From a virus: a stretch of DNA of 21,846 nt. The notes under the pieces are model-generated. The model worked only from the letters and a program-made list of their open reading frames with translations. It was not told the DNA's origin and did no database searches. Below, in pieces: positions 13,301-20,869 of the stretch. Made by a program: the position numbers and the translations under genes. Each line of letters begins with the position of its first letter. The stretch's first letter is position 1. The stretch lies in the IMG/VR virus record IMGVR_UViG_3300034152_000605, positions 1 through 21,846 of that record; one strand, written 5' to 3'.

Positions 13301-14184
13301 CGTTCGTCAGTTTTGCTCAAGGTGGTATCCTTGGCGGTACCGCTCAGGTGTCGGGCGACTCCGAACTGAATGACCGGATCCTGGCTCTGCTGTCTCCGGG
13401 GGAGGCGGTGATCCCGCGGTCGAAGATGGACATCCCGTTCATCCGAGAGATCGTGCAGACGATCCTCGATGCGGGTCCCAGGAAGCTTAACCTGGGCGCG
13501 TTCCTTGAGACGCTGGGCGTCGGGAACCTCAACGACATCAACTGGGGGTCGATCGACTTCAGCCAGCTCGATCCGACACAGATCGACTGGACGCAGGTGT
13601 CAGCCGAGAACCTCAAGCAGGCTGCCACGCGGATCGCCACCGATGCCTGGCGTGGCGTCGAAGCCGGCTGGGAAGCGATGAAGGACGTCCTGGCTGATCT
13701 CGGCTTGCTTCCGACCTTGGAGATGTTTAAGGACAGACTGCTCAATGAGCTGACCAAGGGCATCAGAAACATGCTCATGGCCAACCGGCTGGATTCGGGA
13801 CTCGACACTGCCCTTGGCACACACCCGTTCTCGACGGCGGAAGCTGTCCGCATCGCTGCACCCGGTACCCTCGCGATCGACTTGGGCGAATACCACAAAG
13901 GTGGCCTGGTACCCCGTGACGGTGTGGGCCGTCTGAAGCAGGGCGAGTTCGTGGTTGAGAGCGACGCCGTCAGCGCCGTCGGTGTCGAAACCATGTCCCG
14001 GATCAACCGAGGCGAAACCGTCGGTGGAGACACCAACATCTCGATATCACTGGACATCAAGACGACGCAGCCGATCGACGAGACGTTTGTCCGTCAGCGG
14101 CTGATGCCGCAGATCAAAGACGAGTTCCGACGTGCGTCCCTCGACGGGGCGTTCATCCTGTCGGCTGCAGGGGTGAGGGCGTAG
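10288..14184 (+). CDS. Tail tape measure protein, 1298 aa
   Basis: GTG start at 10288 with GGGGAGA at 10277-10283. By far the longest gene, directly after the chaperone pair. The N-terminal two thirds appear helical and coiled-coil prone (residues 1-120, 380-560), e.g. EEKGKGLVEQARQLAAIAGEKELTELRK-type segments. Residues about 570-640 contain a hydrophobic Gly/Ala-rich stretch (ALSMVGGIASGVGAIVQAV) that could enter the membrane during DNA injection. Residues 640-760 hold Pro-spaced amphipathic helices (LPEIMDRFMDRIPEIVESF). Residues 830-965 are Trp-rich repeats (IWxxVW, IWNGLKAVF/IWNAFKTAF). The C-terminal part has two copies of a G-G-I/L ... S-P/Q-G-E-x-V-I/V motif (about 1012 and 1206), standard in siphovirus tape measures. 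No peptidase or lysozyme domain was recognised. It sets tail length and is ejected with DNA. Confidence 0.92.
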   Translation: MPVTTEDLLINISANTKKSAEAIEGITDELAAMRGELKDVTKSSKDTAKQTGDTGAAMLKLSATINVVKEAYSAMKGVIDETVQAFAIQDSAERRLLNTLKATQQFTNESFKSWKEYASQLQVTANLGDEVGLEFISMAKAMRLTDDQTKSLIEASVNLNAVTQKGLQPAFEALLSQLSGEVGEVKKLVPELANLTAEELKMGKGIDLVAEKFAGFAANEAQEFAGSLQALENSTGDLMETFGDLSVEIFNLREVYKEANSEVQAFDMFLKDSKDTIVAAGKTIISFVDDIGNILAGAIQQLAANFVSIGAWFTEFANSIVQLGNLLGVFSDDTAAKVQGATDDINRLQSELEIGATAAFEAIGDTSDTVMERMSEQVREVDQDVKSLTDSTDDLGKSLKQIKEEGKKAYETLDKMVVDLRKSNELIGATEGEMARARAQAAQEQISDLEEQLKLAGLLDEKGKGLVEQARQLAAIAGEKELTELRKRNLDELLAGNKELMLQMQADSMTQQELIDAETDLIIDQLKAKTDLLELDEAGKEALQDQIELLKERAELTKQRAPSPEFQQFAKMGASMASDISGIMTQGALSMVGGIASGVGAIVQAVDGLLDAIPGLIDQVAGIFDKITALPQVLLESVRNLGRALEDYIRDYIPNLFEAVPEIVDEILTAVAETLPNAFVDLMERLPEIMDRFMDRIPEIVESFVTGWITRQPKIWMAMMEFMVAESPRIALKMVEVMWTELPKAMIAGVVEAGKQLVEMLRNFFTGKGFKLDIDTEGIKKAAKDLSRTLTGAASELFAVLDLQQQAKAAQDAKEIANQVADGFRQGINIFWEMWNKAMKWLQGIWDGVWSKFEEFWNWLERIWKSVWTEIEKWWSALEGIWNDVWEKIGTLGQTIWDNLVEAASSIADWGQQIWDGLSGALGEFSFEQLGKDIWNGLKAVFDDSLFKDLGKGIWNAFKTAFDGKHITKMLNELNPLNLFDRIFDTSKAFTKPGTVEGILGINIPFVSFAQGGILGGTAQVSGDSELNDRILALLSPGEAVIPRSKMDIPFIREIVQTILDAGPRKLNLGAFLETLGVGNLNDINWGSIDFSQLDPTQIDWTQVSAENLKQAATRIATDAWRGVEAGWEAMKDVLADLGLLPTLEMFKDRLLNELTKGIRNMLMANRLDSGLDTALGTHPFSTAEAVRIAAPGTLAIDLGEYHKGGLVPRDGVGRLKQGEFVVESDAVSAVGVETMSRINRGETVGGDTNISISLDIKTTQPIDETFVRQRLMPQIKDEFRRASLDGAFILSAAGVRA
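12775..13180 (+). repeat. Trp-rich helical repeats in the tape measure protein
   Basis: Roughly residues 830-965 contain recurring I-W-x-x-V-W / I-W-x-x-L units (IWDGVW, IWKSVW, IWNDVW, IWDNLV, IWDGLS, IWNGLK, IWNAFK) spaced mostly 14-25 residues apart. The repeats are diverged at DNA level. Similar Trp-rich units are known in other tape measure proteins. Confidence 0.7.
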
Positions 14185-14185
14185 C

Positions 14186-15997
14186 ATGGCAAATCCGACC
14201 TTCTTGGGGTATCTTACTCAGCCATACCTTGAGGATAAGTACCTAGGTGACACCGGTCTGTACGCCTGGGGTATGGGTGTCGAGCGCCAGATCGTCAACC
14301 GGCAGAAGGTCGTCGGTGCGGAAGTTCTTAGGCAGATTGACAAAAATGTTCCCGTCGGCTCCGAGGTCGAGCGGTTCATCGAAGACCGGGAGCGCACCAT
14401 TGGTGCAGAAGTCGAGCGAACGATCGACAGCGACAAACCCATTGGTGCAGAAGTGGAACGGCAGATCGTTGACAAGCTCCTGCCGATCGGCATGGAGACG
14501 GAGCTGACGATCGAGAGCGACAAGCCGGTCGGGATGGAAGTGTTCCGCGAGACCGGTGCCGAACGGTCGATCGGCATGGAAGTCAACCGGCAGGTGGTCG
14601 ACACCGAGGTCCCCATTGGTGCGGAGACGTTGCGGCAGCCCGGCGGTCAAAAACCGGTCGGTGCCGAGGTGGCGCGTTCGATTCTTGACCGGCCTCGAGG
14701 AGTCGGCTCAGAGGTGAACCGCCAAATCCTCAATCAACTCAAGCCGGTAGCTATGGAGATCCGGCGCGACAAGTCGATAGCACACTTCCAGTGCTCCGGT
14801 CTCGGGTACCTCGAACAGCCGTACCTTGAAGGCCATTACCTATCCGAAGGCATGTGCGCTTCCATGGGATGGGAGGTCAACCGTGTACTGATCAAGCCGA
14901 AGGAGGTCGCGTCCGAGGTCGAGCGGCAGATCGTAGACAAACTGAACCCGATCGGTGCGGAAGTATTGAGGCAGATTCAGGATCGCGAGCGTGCGATCGG
15001 TATGGAAGTCGAGCGGGTCCTGTTCAAGGAGCGGTCGATCGGGACTGAGGTCCAGCGCCAGATCGTGGACCAAATCAAGGTGTTCGGCGCTGAGGTCTTG
15101 CTGCGAATCGAGAAGACGGTTCCGGTCGGGATGGAAGTCAATCGGTTCCGGTCGCTGCACATGGGCATGCAGACGCGGCTGGTCCTTTACAACGATAAGC
15201 TGCTGAGAATACTCTGCTCATTCCCAAGCCGAGGCACTTCTGGCACAAACTGGACGTCTACCAGCACGATGGCGGGCGATTTCAGTCCGAACAACCTCAA
15301 TACGGACATCGTAGAGCAGGTTTGGCGTTCGGCCAGCGGCGTAAAGGCGGTCATCTTGACCTGCGACACCGAAATCATCCCGCAGGGGACCGACGTCGAT
15401 ACGTTCGGAATCTTGAACCACAACCTGTCCTCGTCGGCCACGATCACGGTTGAGGGCTCGGACAGCCCGACCTTCTCGCCGGTCGAGCAGTCGTTTTCCA
15501 TTACGCCTAGCCCGAGGAACGCGTTCTACGTCGCACCGACCGCACCGACGCAGCAGTCGCGGTACTGGCGGATGTTGATCAACGACTCGACAAACCCGAA
15601 CGATTACCTGGAGATAGGTACGGTCGTCTTTGGTACATCAGTGATCTTCCAAGGCGAGTGCTTCGTCGATACCATACCCAGGAAGTGGGATCATTTCGCC
15701 GACAAGGTGCCGACCGAGGGCTTCACGAATGTCGCCAATGACCGGTCGATCAAGCGCAAGGTGTCGCTGGAGTTCAGGAACCTGGAGTACACGGGCGGTA
15801 ACTTCGAGGCCCTTCTTGACCTGTTCGAAGAGAAGCGTACCACACTGAAATGCCTGTGGATTCCCGATCCGCAGGACCCGACACGGTTCGCCGTGTTCGC
15901 CAAGCTGGTGGATATCCCTCAGGAGACGCACAGGAACCTGGGTGCCGATGCCGCCAACACAGTTGACCTCACGGTGGATTTGGACGAGAGCCTATGA
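14186..15997 (+). CDS. Tail-tip protein with about 20 G-x-E-V-x-R repeats and distal-tail-like C-terminus, 603 aa
   Basis: ATG at 14186 with GAGGG at 14175-14179. Residues 7-20 read LGYLTQPYLEDKYL; then residues 29-195 hold twelve 14-15-residue repeats of consensus [VI]-G-[AMS]-E-V-x-R-Q-I-x-D-x-x-x-P. The same two-part pattern restarts at residue 206 (LGYLEQPYLEGHYL), with seven or eight more repeats to about 335. The C-terminal 265 residues form a beta-rich domain (DTFGILNHNLSSSATITVEGS, RYWRMLINDST, YLEIGTVVFG, then KRKVSLEFRNLEYTGGNFEALLDLFEE), typical of proteins encoded directly after the tape measure, such as distal-tail or minor tail proteins. It probably builds the tail tip, with the repeats as an elongated projection. 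The repeat fold is unknown to me; 15-residue beta-spiral fibre shafts are a structural analogy only. The stop overlaps the hub start (ATGA). Confidence 0.75.
   Translation: MANPTFLGYLTQPYLEDKYLGDTGLYAWGMGVERQIVNRQKVVGAEVLRQIDKNVPVGSEVERFIEDRERTIGAEVERTIDSDKPIGAEVERQIVDKLLPIGMETELTIESDKPVGMEVFRETGAERSIGMEVNRQVVDTEVPIGAETLRQPGGQKPVGAEVARSILDRPRGVGSEVNRQILNQLKPVAMEIRRDKSIAHFQCSGLGYLEQPYLEGHYLSEGMCASMGWEVNRVLIKPKEVASEVERQIVDKLNPIGAEVLRQIQDRERAIGMEVERVLFKERSIGTEVQRQIVDQIKVFGAEVLLRIEKTVPVGMEVNRFRSLHMGMQTRLVLYNDKLLRILCSFPSRGTSGTNWTSTSTMAGDFSPNNLNTDIVEQVWRSASGVKAVILTCDTEIIPQGTDVDTFGILNHNLSSSATITVEGSDSPTFSPVEQSFSITPSPRNAFYVAPTAPTQQSRYWRMLINDSTNPNDYLEIGTVVFGTSVIFQGECFVDTIPRKWDHFADKVPTEGFTNVANDRSIKRKVSLEFRNLEYTGGNFEALLDLFEEKRTTLKCLWIPDPQDPTRFAVFAKLVDIPQETHRNLGADAANTVDLTVDLDESL
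14270..14772 (+). repeat. G-x-E-V-x-R repeat block 1 (about 12 units)
   Basis: Units of 42-45 bases encode 14-15-residue repeats. In order, the cores are GVERQ, AEVLR, SEVER, AEVER, AEVER, METEL, MEVFR, MEVNR, AETLR, AEVAR, SEVNR and MEIRR. The unit length alternates 14, 15, 14, 15 for the first units after the leading one. DNA copies differ at third positions, so selection acts on the protein. Confidence 0.85.
14867..15183 (+). repeat. G-x-E-V-x-R repeat block 2 (about 8 units)
   Basis: Cores in order are WEVNR, SEVER, AEVLR, MEVER, TEVQR, AEVLL, MEVNR and a degenerate MQTRL. The block is preceded at 14801 by a second copy of the LGYLxQPYLE leader found at the protein's N-terminus, so leader plus repeats was duplicated as a unit. 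Confidence 0.8.
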
Positions 15998-17952
15998 GTG
16001 GGAGCGATCGCAGGCCTTATCTGACAGCCACGGTCCTGGATCAGGATCTGCTGGACGACTGTCACGATAATCTGGAGTGCCGACTTGAGGCGGTGGTCGA
16101 GATAGAATCCCCGACTGGCACCATCTACGCGTCCGATCGCAACAAATACGTCGGGTCGACGTTCTACGAGGCGCTCCTGAACTTCCCCGTGATCGGCAGG
16201 ACCGTCGGCGAGTGGCTGGCCAGCGAACTGCAGTTTTCCGTCCTCCGCTTGGAGCTGTCCAACGTCGACGGTCGGTTCAATGAGTTCCTTCCCGGGGGTA
16301 CGAACTATGGCGGCTGGATCGGCAAATCGGTCGAAGTGAAGATCGGCCTGGCCGAGCAAGCGTCCACGTACAAGACGATTTTCAAAGGGAAAATCACCGA
16401 CATCGGCGGCTTCAAGAGGACAGTCAAGTCGGTCATCGTTATAGCCCGCGACGACTATGACCGGCTCAACCAGAGCTTCCCTCAGACGGTCCTGACGGAG
16501 AACTCCTACCCGAAGATCGAGCAGAGGAATATCGGTAAGATACTCCCGATCATCTACGGCGACTGGACCGTCGAGAACGATCCTGCGCCCGCGGTCGTCC
16601 CGGCATACGTCGTCAACGGCAACGACCCCTTCGTGACGTTTGCCGAAAAGGCGCTGACCTCCATCAGCGGCCCGGCGACCCCGGCCGTCTTTACCTTGAC
16701 CGACCACGACCTTGACGATGACGACCCGGTGCACCTGTCCACCAGCGGCGCACTGCCGAATCCGTTCTCCACCGGTACCACCTATTACGTGAAAGTCACC
16801 AGCGTCAACACGTTCGAGCTGGCCACCACCCCCGGGGGCGCGTCGATCAACTCGACCTCCGCCGGATCTGGTGACCACAAGGTCGTCGCGGATCCTGCCG
16901 CCTCACGTCGAAAACCCCGCCTGAGGGTGTCAGAGAACGCCCTCACGTCGTTCGATACGGGGGAGGTGTATCTGAAGAGGGGCGAAACCTATTACAACGT
17001 CCCTTCTGGGTCGATCACCCTGATCGGTGGCAACAACAACGAGTTCGACGTCGACCAGGGTGGCACCTGGGTTGACGGTGGCCCCTACGAGTTCACGTCC
17101 TCAGACATCTTTCTGGTAAACGTCGTAGGTAAAGACCTTGGTGCATACAGCGACAACCTGGTGTGGCAAGCCAGGGATATCCTTCTCACCTACGGCGCGG
17201 CGGTGGCCGGCGACTTCGACACGTCCTGGGCGACGTACCGCGACAAGTCGACACCGGCTCAGTCGGCCATCTCGGCAATCAAGTCGCGTGTCTGGGTAGG
17301 GTCGACGCAGTCGGCGCTGACCTACGCCCTGTCGATGCTGGAACAGGTCCGACTCGAAGCTTTCATCAATCGCGATCTAAAGATCCAGATCAACAGCCTG
17401 CACTTCGAGGACTGGAACTCGTCGCCGAGCCACACGGTCAAAAATTGGGACGTTGTCCGAAATTCTTTCCAGACGTCCGTGGACGAGAGGAACAACTTCA
17501 ACGCGGCTCAAGGCAAGTACAACTATCACCCCGACGTGGAAGACGAAGTCAGGAAAACGCCTGTCTATCGTAACTCGGCGGCGATCACACAAGTCAACAA
17601 GCGGATAGCGAAAGAGATTGTGTTTCCGAACCTTTATGTGGCCACGGACGTGGTGAATCAGGTTACCGAAATCCTTCGCCTGGCTTCCTCGTCGCTTGAA
17701 ATCGTGGACACGCAGTTGACCTGGCGCGCGATGCTCAAAGACATCGGCGAATTCTCCTTCGTGGACGTGCAGATCGGTAGTACGATCCTTGAGAACGTTC
17801 CGGCCATGTGGAGAAGCGTTGGGTACGATCCCGTAGGTCTGAAAGTTGTCTCGAAAAAGTGGCTGATGGCACTGGTCCCTTACCCTGGGTATACACCCGG
17901 TTATGCTGGCACAGTCGGTGGTTATTCGGCTACCATAAGTGAAGAAACCTAG
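15994..17952 (+). CDS. Tail hub / baseplate-like tail protein, 652 aa
   Basis: The ATG overlaps the previous stop. Residues 30-175 show the beginning of a siphovirus hub protein: VVEIESPTGTIYASDRNKYV, VLRLELSNVDGRFNEF, WIGKSVEVKIGL, and TIFKGKITDIGGFKRTVKSVIVIARDDYDRL (the F-x-G-x-I-x-D pattern found in gp27/gpD-like hub domains). NIGKILPIIYGDW follows. Residues about 233-300 look like an inserted module (FTLTDHDLDDDDPVHLSTSGALP ... TYYVKVTSVNTFELATTPGGASI) that recurs in many unrelated phage structural proteins. The rest (VVGKDLGAYSDNLVWQARDILLTYG, then YALSMLEQVRLEAFINRDLKIQINSLHFEDW) matches the later hub domains. No peptidase or lysozyme motif seen. The hub closes the tail tube and anchors the fibre complex. 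Confidence 0.7.
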   Translation: MSGSDRRPYLTATVLDQDLLDDCHDNLECRLEAVVEIESPTGTIYASDRNKYVGSTFYEALLNFPVIGRTVGEWLASELQFSVLRLELSNVDGRFNEFLPGGTNYGGWIGKSVEVKIGLAEQASTYKTIFKGKITDIGGFKRTVKSVIVIARDDYDRLNQSFPQTVLTENSYPKIEQRNIGKILPIIYGDWTVENDPAPAVVPAYVVNGNDPFVTFAEKALTSISGPATPAVFTLTDHDLDDDDPVHLSTSGALPNPFSTGTTYYVKVTSVNTFELATTPGGASINSTSAGSGDHKVVADPAASRRKPRLRVSENALTSFDTGEVYLKRGETYYNVPSGSITLIGGNNNEFDVDQGGTWVDGGPYEFTSSDIFLVNVVGKDLGAYSDNLVWQARDILLTYGAAVAGDFDTSWATYRDKSTPAQSAISAIKSRVWVGSTQSALTYALSMLEQVRLEAFINRDLKIQINSLHFEDWNSSPSHTVKNWDVVRNSFQTSVDERNNFNAAQGKYNYHPDVEDEVRKTPVYRNSAAITQVNKRIAKEIVFPNLYVATDVVNQVTEILRLASSSLEIVDTQLTWRAMLKDIGEFSFVDVQIGSTILENVPAMWRSVGYDPVGLKVVSKKWLMALVPYPGYTPGYAGTVGGYSATISEET

Positions 17953-17960
17953 TAAGACGC

Positions 17961-17967
17961 GAGGTGA
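17961..17967 (+). promoter_or_regulatory. Ribosome binding site deciding the 237-aa gene start
   Basis: GAGGTGA lies five bases upstream of the ATG at 17972. An earlier in-frame GTG at 17939 would add MKKPSKTRGET and overlap the hub gene, but has no comparable site. The ATG at 17972 is preferred. Confidence 0.65.
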
Positions 17968-17971
17968 AACG

Positions 17972-18685
17972 ATGACAGTACTTTTAACAGTCAGTGAAAC
18001 CTGGAATGGCGCAAACTATGCGGAAGCGCTCGAAGGAGGCGGAGCGGGCATCGACATGGGAGCGTGCATCAATGGTCAGTACGCGCCCGTCGTTTCTCAG
18101 CCCGCGAATACCGGTCACAAAGACGTCTTCATCCGGCACGATGCGACCATCGACCCGGTGACTGACGTAAAGACCTTCGTCCAGCAGTATGGTGTGGGCA
18201 CAGGTTTTACCTACGGTGGTGCCAACAGCGCTGCCGCTGACCTCACTAAGCTGCTCAACATGGGCAACGCCGACACCATGGGCGCCGCGATCGCGAACAA
18301 CATCGACGGCAACGGGAACGGCCTGCACATCGACATGGACTGGGACGTGTCGACTGCGAACCAGTTCCTGGGCTCCAGGGCCGGCGGCCTCAAGGAGATC
18401 TACGGCGACAACGGTGGTGCTGCAGCCGGTGACGGTCGCGACTTGGCCACCGCGTTCCCGATGCTGGCCGACGCCATGTCGAACGCTCAGAACACTGGCA
18501 CGGAGATTGCTCCGACCGGTGCGGTGCAAGGCACAATCGGCCGTGATTACACGGTGGATGCAGCCGAAGCGGCCCTTTATGGCGACCGCGCACATCCTCG
18601 CCTGCGGTTTTTCCTCAGGACGGATGAAATCGAAGGTGGCATCCTGCAATGGGAACTGGTGATCGCTTATTCGTTCACGGCGTGA
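17972..18685 (+). CDS. Tail-tip-associated protein, 237 aa
   Basis: Start set at 17972 by GAGGTGA at 17961-17967. The sequence is Gly/Ala/Asn-rich, with YAPVVSQPANTGHKDVFIRHDATIDPVTDVKTFVQQYG near the start, a middle with DLTKLLNMGNADTMGAAIAN and GNGNGLHIDMDWDVSTANQF, and a final strand-rich segment (RLRFFLRTDEIEGGILQWELVIAYSF). The D-V-F-I-R-H-D segment followed by a domain on displaced strands is familiar from small tail-tip proteins encoded after the hub gene in siphoviruses, but no named family is claimed. No signal peptide. It most likely forms part of the tip complex holding the fibres encoded downstream. Confidence 0.6.
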   Translation: MTVLLTVSETWNGANYAEALEGGGAGIDMGACINGQYAPVVSQPANTGHKDVFIRHDATIDPVTDVKTFVQQYGVGTGFTYGGANSAAADLTKLLNMGNADTMGAAIANNIDGNGNGLHIDMDWDVSTANQFLGSRAGGLKEIYGDNGGAAAGDGRDLATAFPMLADAMSNAQNTGTEIAPTGAVQGTIGRDYTVDAAEAALYGDRAHPRLRFFLRTDEIEGGILQWELVIAYSFTA

Positions 18686-18691
18686 GGGATC

Positions 18692-19126
18692 ATGATCATT
18701 CACCCGACCCAGTACCGGGAACCTCCTCCTGCGTTTTACGACATTAGGTGGAGGTTTGACTTCGCCAACCGCCCGTCAAAGTACGGGAAATGGTCAAGCC
18801 CGGGTAACTCGCCCGAGCTGAAAGCTCACCTACAGATGAGGGAGGGCTTGGTCAGGGCGTGTGTCGAAGGCAAGAACAGGAACGACCCCAGTGACGTCCG
18901 TGCTCTTGCGCAGTGTGACGGCCACGACTTTGTGAACTTCAAGTGGATGGCCCTCGCGTCTATGCCCGGAAACTTCAGGGGAACGGTCAAGCCGGTTCAC
19001 AGGTTGCAAGGCATGCAGTTGGTCACTCGGGAGTTCAATTACTTTGTCTTTCCCGACGGGTCGGTGAAGAAGAAGCCACGCCTCGAAGGTGAAAAAAAGA
19101 TCAACTACGCCATATTCGGGAGATGA
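18692..19126 (+). CDS. Unrecognised tail-region protein, 144 aa
   Basis: The ATG at 18692 lies behind GAGGG overlapping the previous stop. The protein is basic and rich in aromatic residues: YDIRWRFDFANRPSKYGKW, then helical HLQMREGLVRACVEGKNRND, DFVNFKWMALASMPGN and a Lys-rich C-terminus (VKKKPRLEGEKKINYAIFGR). Two cysteines (RACVEG, AQCDGH). There is no signal peptide, membrane span or known motif. Placement between a tip protein and a fibre gene suggests a tip or fibre-attachment protein, or a fibre-assembly factor. The very short gap to the fibre gene (three bases) points to co-translation. Confidence 0.55.
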   Translation: MIIHPTQYREPPPAFYDIRWRFDFANRPSKYGKWSSPGNSPELKAHLQMREGLVRACVEGKNRNDPSDVRALAQCDGHDFVNFKWMALASMPGNFRGTVKPVHRLQGMQLVTREFNYFVFPDGSVKKKPRLEGEKKINYAIFGR

Positions 19127-19129
19127 TCC

Positions 19130-20869
19130 ATGACTATTGTATCACGCCTGCTACTTGACCATCCGGCGCTTGGCACTGCCGGTGGAGCGGCTCTCCATTC
19201 GGATGTGGAGGACCTCTTCATCAAGATCGGCGATAACACCAACGCTCGATACTTCACGGAGGACGGCCTGGCCGATAGCGCCAGCGTTGACTTCGAGCAC
19301 AACTTCAAGTGTGCCTTTGACGATCTCCGGTTTGACCTGTACACCAGGGTGATCGCCACCGGCGAGCTGACCGAGGTCACCGACCTGTCGAACTGGACGA
19401 TCGAGGCGACGCCAGGCAACCTGACGACCCAGATCCGCGTAACCAACAACACCGGTTCGGCTGAAGACATCTCGCTGGTCGTCCTTCAAGACCCGATCGG
19501 CCTTGCCGAGATGACAGACGTCGACCTTTCGACACCTGCCGAGGAAGGACAGACGATTGTCTGGGACTCGACCGCGAGTCAGTTCAAGCCAGGGGCGTCG
19601 GGCGACTCGTCGTTTAAGGTGCAGTCGGTCGGCACGGACGGCGCGACGGTCATCAAAGGCGGCAGCTTTATTGACAACAAGAACCGTGAGCTGGCTACCT
19701 ACGACGGTGCAGGGACGGTTGAGGGCGACTTCGGTAAGGACCTGGCGATCGATCTCGACAACCTCGAATCCTCGCCGGTCAACGACACAACCTACTATCT
19801 CTACATCGATGAGAACACGCTGACCGACCCGACCACCCTCACCGACTACGGTCGTGATCTGTACCCGATTCAGGAAGCAAACTTGGTGCTGTTGACCGAT
19901 GGTCCCGCAGACGTCTCACGCAGCAGGTATCACTACCTCGGTTACGTTCGGAGGGCGACAGGGGCGTGGTCGGACACGGTGTTTGGCAGCTCGCCGAAGA
20001 TGCGGATGGACCCTGCGGTCATCGCGGTCAGTCCGGTCGCATACTCGGCAACCGCGACGGTCACGGGCCACGGCGGAGCCACAGGTACGATCACCCATAA
20101 CAAGAACGTGCCTGTCAACGACCAGCTCTGGGTCGCTTTTTACAACGACGGCACGGACGAGTATCAGTTCGACGCGGGCAGCTGGATCACGGACAAAGAT
20201 GAGAACTCGGTCGACTACGACTTTTCATCACTGAACCTGACCGATACGGTCACGGTAAAGCTGATCAACCTCGGCGTGACGCCTACCGTGATTCCTGTCG
20301 ACAGGTTTGACCGGACATTTACCAGTGACCCGAACCTGGCGGCGACGCCGATCGCCACAAACTTGGCCGAGCATCCAGTCGCGATGATCATCCAGCGCTA
20401 CGACGGCGTGGACTGGGTGGACATCAGCAACGTGGGTGATTACATAAAAATCGGCCCGGCGCCGGCTCGCGAGCTTCGTGGAGACATCTCAGGGCTTTCG
20501 CCTTCGTCGGCTAATCCGATCAGGATCGTCCTGTCGTCTGCCGCCATGGCGATCGCCGTCAATCCAAACGAGCGCCAGAGCGTGCTGGTCTCGGCCGCCG
20601 GCCACACCATGAAGCGGTGGGAGCACGCCGACACCGACACCTCGGGTGGTGCTTTCTCGATGAACCTGCCGGCAGGACCGACCTACGGCGACGTCTGTGA
20701 GATCACGGACGCAACCGGCTCGTGGGGGAGCAACAACCTCACCGTTGGTCGCAACGGCGAGAACATCAACGGTGCAGCGAGCGACTACACCCTGAGCGGC
20801 TCCGCTTCGGGTGCGAAGTTCAAATACATCAACAGCTCCGAAGGATGGAGGGTGATGCTCTATGCGTAG
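19130..20869 (+). CDS. Tail fibre / tip appendage protein, 579 aa
   Basis: ATG at 19130 with GGGAG at 19118-19122. The protein is Thr/Asp/Gly-rich and beta-structured, as usual for fibres. The N-terminus (LHSDVEDLFIKIGDNTNARYF ... FDDLRFDLYTRVIATGELTEV) could be the attachment part. A linker, TVWDSTASQFKPGASGD (residues about 142-160, cf. the common I-V-W-D-x-x-x-x-x-F-K-P linker), follows. The middle has DTTYYLYIDENT ... YHYLGYVRRATGAWSDTVF, a module frequent in fibres and capsid spikes. The C-terminal 65 residues (PAGPTYGDVCEITDATGSWGSNNLTVGRNGENINGAA ...) are a recognisable small terminal fibre domain. The likely role is receptor contact at the tail tip. The stop overlaps the next start by eight bases. 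Confidence 0.7.
   Translation: MTIVSRLLLDHPALGTAGGAALHSDVEDLFIKIGDNTNARYFTEDGLADSASVDFEHNFKCAFDDLRFDLYTRVIATGELTEVTDLSNWTIEATPGNLTTQIRVTNNTGSAEDISLVVLQDPIGLAEMTDVDLSTPAEEGQTIVWDSTASQFKPGASGDSSFKVQSVGTDGATVIKGGSFIDNKNRELATYDGAGTVEGDFGKDLAIDLDNLESSPVNDTTYYLYIDENTLTDPTTLTDYGRDLYPIQEANLVLLTDGPADVSRSRYHYLGYVRRATGAWSDTVFGSSPKMRMDPAVIAVSPVAYSATATVTGHGGATGTITHNKNVPVNDQLWVAFYNDGTDEYQFDAGSWITDKDENSVDYDFSSLNLTDTVTVKLINLGVTPTVIPVDRFDRTFTSDPNLAATPIATNLAEHPVAMIIQRYDGVDWVDISNVGDYIKIGPAPARELRGDISGLSPSSANPIRIVLSSAAMAIAVNPNERQSVLVSAAGHTMKRWEHADTDTSGGAFSMNLPAGPTYGDVCEITDATGSWGSNNLTVGRNGENINGAASDYTLSGSASGAKFKYINSSEGWRVMLYA

Noticed and set aside
14270-15183. Short-period repeats as a CRISPR array or repeat-based origin
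   Set aside because: The 42-45 base units are conserved in protein sequence rather than DNA, there are no unique spacers between identical repeats, and they lie inside one long open gene.
15919-16878. Long open frame on the - strand (319 codons) opposite the tail-tip and hub genes
   Set aside because: It lies fully opposite well-supported + strand genes. Its composition (Val/Arg/Asp-rich, no domain pattern) is what the complement of GC-biased codons gives, and no ribosome binding site was seen.
17939-17971. Upstream GTG start for the 237-aa gene
   Set aside because: It overlaps the hub gene and lacks a ribosome binding site, while the ATG at 17972 has GAGGTGA at good spacing.
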